Positions 33,359-36,115 of a stretch of DNA of 36,115 nt are shown here, one piece after another. Location: positions 1 to 36,115 of the forward strand of contig JACPQD010000030.1 in the NCBI GenBank assembly GCA_016190665.1, written 5' to 3'. Position numbers and translations under genes: made by a program. Numbering within the stretch: the first letter of the stretch is position 1; the number at the start of each line of letters is the position of its first letter. This stretch comes from Chloroflexota bacterium. GTDB taxonomy: Bacteria > Chloroflexota > Dehalococcoidia > JACPQD01. Under the pieces are notes generated by a model. That model saw only the letters and a program-made list of their open reading frames with translations. It made no database searches and was not told where the DNA came from.

Positions 33359-35188
33359 ATGGGTGCATCTGGGCTGATATACAAGGTTCAGTTGCTGGCC
33401 AACCTGAGCATCCTGGTTTGGGTCAGCATCCTGAGCACGTTAGGCAAGGCAGTGCGCAGCACCCTGTTGAGGCTTCTTCTTCGTGTAGATCCGGGTGTAA
33501 GAGCGGAGACCGGTTTACTGGTCAACACCTACGAGGTTATGCGAGAACGGCTCAGGGATTCTCTGCAGGAGATAGAGGACAAGGGACGAGAACTTGAGGA
33601 ATCGAAGGAGCAGTTGAGGAAGTCGAGGGACCTTCTGCAAACCACCATTGACAGCCTCGATGAAGAGCTCATAGTATTGGATCGCCAGCGGCGCATAACC
33701 CAGGTGAACCGAAGTGTCCGTCTCAAATACGGGGACCAGGACGTTGTGGGCCGCTACTGCTATGAGGTGACTCATGGATCGAGCCACCCCTGTCACCCCC
33801 CGTCCTGCGTATGTCCTCTCGGCAAAGTCCTGCAGACGGGAGCGCCCGCGCGGGTGTTCCACCTTCACGGCCCCAGCCAGGCCGGCTCCAGCAAAGCGAC
33901 GTACGTCGAGGTAAGCGCTTCACCGCTGTACGACGCTGGCGGCCGGGTCACACAGGTCGTGGAACTAGTGCGGGACATAACGGAAAGCAAGGAGCAAGAG
34001 AACCGGCTGCTCGAGGCTAACCGGTACCTCCTCGCCTTGAATGCTATTGCCAGCGCTGTGAGCCAGTGGCTGGACCTTGACGTTATCCTTAAGAGCGCCC
34101 TCGATAAGACCCTGGAGCTGACAAAAGCCGAGGTGGGTGGCATTCTTCTTCCCGACGAGAAGACGCGAACGTTAGCTTACCGCGTCTATCGTGGTCTTTC
34201 GGAGCAGTTCGTGCGAGGAATTGCCGGGATCGCAGTAGGTGAAGGCGTGGCGGGCTGGGTCGCTGAGCACGGAGAGACTCTGGTCGTGGAGGACATCTCC
34301 AGGGATCCCAGGGTTGCCCGGCCAGTGGTCAGCGAGGAGGGGCTGAAAGCCTTTCTGAGCGTGCCTTTGACGTGCAAGGACAAGGTTGTCGGCGTGCTGA
34401 ACATAGCTAGCCGGGAGCCACGGCTTTTTTCTGTCCAAGAAGTACAGGTCCTGACTGCCCTCGGTCATCAGTTGGGCGTTGCCATTGAGAACGCGCGGCT
34501 GTACCAGGAGTTGCAACTGAAGGAGCAAGCGCGCAGTGAACTCTTGTCGCGCCTCATATCGGCCCAGGAGGACGAGCGTCGCCGCGTAGCGCGGGAGCTC
34601 CACGACGTTACCGGTCAGGCATTGGCAGCCCTCGCCGTTCGTCTGGAAGCTCTCACCGCGGCCGGATCAAGCCCTGAGGACGTAGAGAACCACAAGGAAG
34701 GGATGCGGTCCTTGCTCGGTGTCACTTCCAAGGACTTACATAGACTCATCTATGACCTGAGGCCCAGCCTTCTCGACGATCTGGGCTTGCCCGCGGCGCT
34801 GCGGTCGTGCGCCCACAGTTCCCTGGATGCAGCGGGAGTGGAGGTGCACTTTGAGGTAGCCGGCGAGGAAAGAAGGCTGCCCCCGCAGGTGGAGATAGCC
34901 CTTTTTCGCATCGTTCAGGAGGCGATCACCAATGTCGCGCGGCACGCCCGAGCCGAGAGCACTTACATCTGTCTGGAGTTCAGGGAGAGAAGCATCGCTG
35001 TGCAGGTTGAGGACGACGGGATCGGTTTTGACCTGTCGCGCGCCTTCGACCCGGCAGAGGCCAGGGAGAGCATCGGCCTCCTGGGCATGAGGGAACGCGC
35101 GGAACTGCTGGGGGGAACTTTGACCATCGACACAAAGTCAGGTGGCGGAACCAGAGTGGCAATGGAAATCCCGGTAGATTGGGGGTAG
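33359..35188 (+). CDS. PAS-GAF sensor histidine kinase, NarL/DesK type (HisKA_3)
   Basis: A 609-residue kinase. A hydrophobic N-terminal stretch (about 11-45) may anchor it, followed by a coiled coil (about 62-92). The PAS domain (about 93-210) holds four cysteines, 134, 145, 150 and 152, in C-Y-E-V-T-H...P-C...C-V-C-P. The GAF domain spans about 225-380. The dimerisation/phosphoacceptor segment is E-D-E-R-R-R-V-A-R-E-L-H-D with His415. The ATPase has E-A-I-T-N-V-A-R-H-A, D-D-G-I-G-F-D and G-L-L-G-M-R-E-R. ATG 33359 has GGAG four nt upstream and AGGAGG further back. It is 4 nt from the regulator gene. Signal unknown; the Cys cluster suggests redox or metal sensing (inference). Confidence 0.92.
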   Translation: MGASGLIYKVQLLANLSILVWVSILSTLGKAVRSTLLRLLLRVDPGVRAETGLLVNTYEVMRERLRDSLQEIEDKGRELEESKEQLRKSRDLLQTTIDSLDEELIVLDRQRRITQVNRSVRLKYGDQDVVGRYCYEVTHGSSHPCHPPSCVCPLGKVLQTGAPARVFHLHGPSQAGSSKATYVEVSASPLYDAGGRVTQVVELVRDITESKEQENRLLEANRYLLALNAIASAVSQWLDLDVILKSALDKTLELTKAEVGGILLPDEKTRTLAYRVYRGLSEQFVRGIAGIAVGEGVAGWVAEHGETLVVEDISRDPRVARPVVSEEGLKAFLSVPLTCKDKVVGVLNIASREPRLFSVQEVQVLTALGHQLGVAIENARLYQELQLKEQARSELLSRLISAQEDERRRVARELHDVTGQALAALAVRLEALTAAGSSPEDVENHKEGMRSLLGVTSKDLHRLIYDLRPSLLDDLGLPAALRSCAHSSLDAAGVEVHFEVAGEERRLPPQVEIALFRIVQEAITNVARHARAESTYICLEFRERSIAVQVEDDGIGFDLSRAFDPAEARESIGLLGMRERAELLGGTLTIDTKSGGGTRVAMEIPVDWG

Positions 35189-35192
35189 AGCA

Positions 35193-35858
35193 ATGTCTAG
35201 GATCAGGGTCCTGGTAGTAGATGACCATGCAATATTCAGGGAAGGTCTTCGCGCTCTGCTTGAGGGCCGGGAAGATGTGGACATAGTGGGGGAGGCGACC
35301 GATGGCGGAGAAGCCATTGAAAAGGTCCGCCGCCTTGCGCCCAGCGTCGTACTTATGGATATCGCTATGCCCGGCATGGGTGGGCAAGAGGCTACGCGAC
35401 GCATCCGCAAGGAGGCCCCCGATGTCCGGATACTGGTTCTCACCCAACACGAGGATCCCGAGTACATTCTCTCCATGCTGAAAGCCGGAGCCCGAGGTTA
35501 CATCTCCAAGACCGCCACCGCCTCGGAAGTCATTTCCGCTATCCGCACTGTTCACAACGGGGAGTCCTTCCTCTATCCTTCGGCGGCCACGACCTTGATT
35601 GAGGAATACCTGACGCACGCCGGAGCTGAAAAAAGTGACTATGAGCGCCTGACGGACAGGGAACGAGAGGTACTGCAGCTCGTTGCTGAGGGACGCCCAA
35701 ACCACGAGATCGCCGATAGGCTCTTCATAAGCGTGAAAACCGTGCTCAGGCACAGAACAAACATCATGGAGAAGTTGGGCTTCCACAACCGCACGGAACT
35801 GATCAAGTACGCCATCAGTAAAGGACTGATAGATATGCCGCGCAAGATGCCCAGCTAA
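35193..35858 (+). CDS. NarL/FixJ-family response regulator
   Basis: A 221-residue regulator. The receiver domain has the acidic pair D10-D11, the phosphoacceptor Asp56 in V-V-L-M-D-I-A-M-P-G and the lysine in I-S-K-T. The C-terminal LuxR-type helix-turn-helix has L-T-D-R-E-R-E-V-L-Q-L-V-A-E-G and I-S-V-K-T-V-L-R-H-R-T-N-I-M-E-K-L. It starts 4 nt after the kinase stop with GGGGGT inside the kinase's 3' end as ribosome site, so it is the cognate partner. A strong terminator follows 22 nt after the stop. Target genes are not visible. Confidence 0.95.
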   Translation: MSRIRVLVVDDHAIFREGLRALLEGREDVDIVGEATDGGEAIEKVRRLAPSVVLMDIAMPGMGGQEATRRIRKEAPDVRILVLTQHEDPEYILSMLKAGARGYISKTATASEVISAIRTVHNGESFLYPSAATTLIEEYLTHAGAEKSDYERLTDREREVLQLVAEGRPNHEIADRLFISVKTVLRHRTNIMEKLGFHNRTELIKYAISKGLIDMPRKMPS

Positions 35859-35880
35859 CGATCCGCAGGTAGCGACTTGT

Positions 35881-35914
35881 AAGGGGGCTCCCCCTCGGGG
35901 GAGCCCCCTTCTTT
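35881..35914 (+). terminator. Strong intrinsic terminator after the two-component operon
   Basis: AAGGGGGCTCCCC pairs perfectly with GGGGAGCCCCCTT (13 bp) around CTCG, followed by CTTT. The T-run is cut short because the group II intron begins right after it. Confidence 0.88.
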
Positions 35915-36115
35915 GTGCGCCAGGCATGTCATGTAACCAGGAGGTGAAAGACCTTTGCGGGCCGAGATGACCGGACCGCCAGCCGAAGGCAAGGGTGTCC
36001 GCCGCGAGGCGGAATCTGAAGGAAGCCGGAGGCGAAACTCGGACTCGACGAACAGAAACCGGATACAAGGCCGGCGTGGTGGGGTAACCCGGCAAGGGAC
36101 GGGGAGGCCCGATAG
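35915..36115 (+). mobile_element. Group IIC intron, 5' part (continues past window)
   Basis: The element starts with the group II 5' consensus GTGCG (GTGCGCC). Domain I features follow: GGAGGTGAAAGACC near 35940, then GCAAGGGTGTCCG (35989-36001) and GGAATCTGAAGGAAGC (36011-36026). These are the blocks I recall from the Oceanobacillus iheyensis group IIC ribozyme (CGCAAGGGUGUCCG... GGAAUCUGAAGGAAGC). Insertion directly 3' of a terminator hairpin is the known target preference of class C introns. A reverse transcriptase gene and domains V/VI, if present, would lie beyond the window. Confidence 0.88.

Noticed and set aside
34980..36095. Minus-strand open frame of 371 codons at the right end
   Set aside because: It runs opposite the kinase and regulator and through the terminator and intron ribozyme; not a gene.

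Overview
The window looks like a high-GC anaerobic bacterium, most likely Chloroflexota (Dehalococcoidia-like). I infer this from the Ala/Pro/Thr linkers after 'SCAP' lipoboxes in the solute-binding lipoproteins, a corrinoid methyltransferase paired with a RACo-type activator, and abundant MmgE/PrpD and selenoprotein genes. No phylogenetic marker is present, so this is an inference.

Region 1 (1-25615, all minus strand) is the striking part. Six genes are each interrupted by one in-frame TGA. In every case the TGA lies in the motif TGA-Gly-(Ser/Gly/Ala)-Cys, the frame stays open and conserved on both sides, and a small hairpin with G at the second loop position (first and second in one gene) sits about 14-18 nt after the TGA. 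I read these as selenocysteine codons with bacterial SECIS elements, giving six UGSC-type selenoproteins. Four are long fusions of a Sec domain and a second domain marked by W-T/S-D/E-G-L-P. Two are short Sec proteins, each followed by a separate gene for the second domain. A seventh, Sec-less fusion (23924-25615) lies at the upstream end. Interleaved are four family-5 (peptide/opine/nickel type) solute-binding lipoproteins with no permease genes, two MmgE/PrpD proteins, an aconitase-X-type dehydratase, a beta-hydroxyacid dehydrogenase and a cupin. The locus looks like an amplified capture-and-catabolism system for unknown small organic acids or amino-acid-like substrates, with a Sec nucleophile chemistry at its centre.

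Region 2 (25616-26886) holds a divergent LysR-type regulator. A 24-nt element in its promoter recurs (21 of 24 identical) just upstream of the first Sec gene, which suggests it controls the locus.

Region 3 (27039-32867) holds a membrane-anchored clan-A glycoside hydrolase (minus), then a methyltetrahydrofolate:corrinoid methyltransferase and a 2Fe-2S/ASKHA corrinoid activator as a tight plus-strand operon with a good promoter, and a small membrane protein with a Cys-rich tail (minus).

Region 4 (33299-36115) is a NarL-type two-component pair ending in a strong intrinsic terminator. The 5' end of a group IIC intron begins four bases after the terminator stem and runs off the window.
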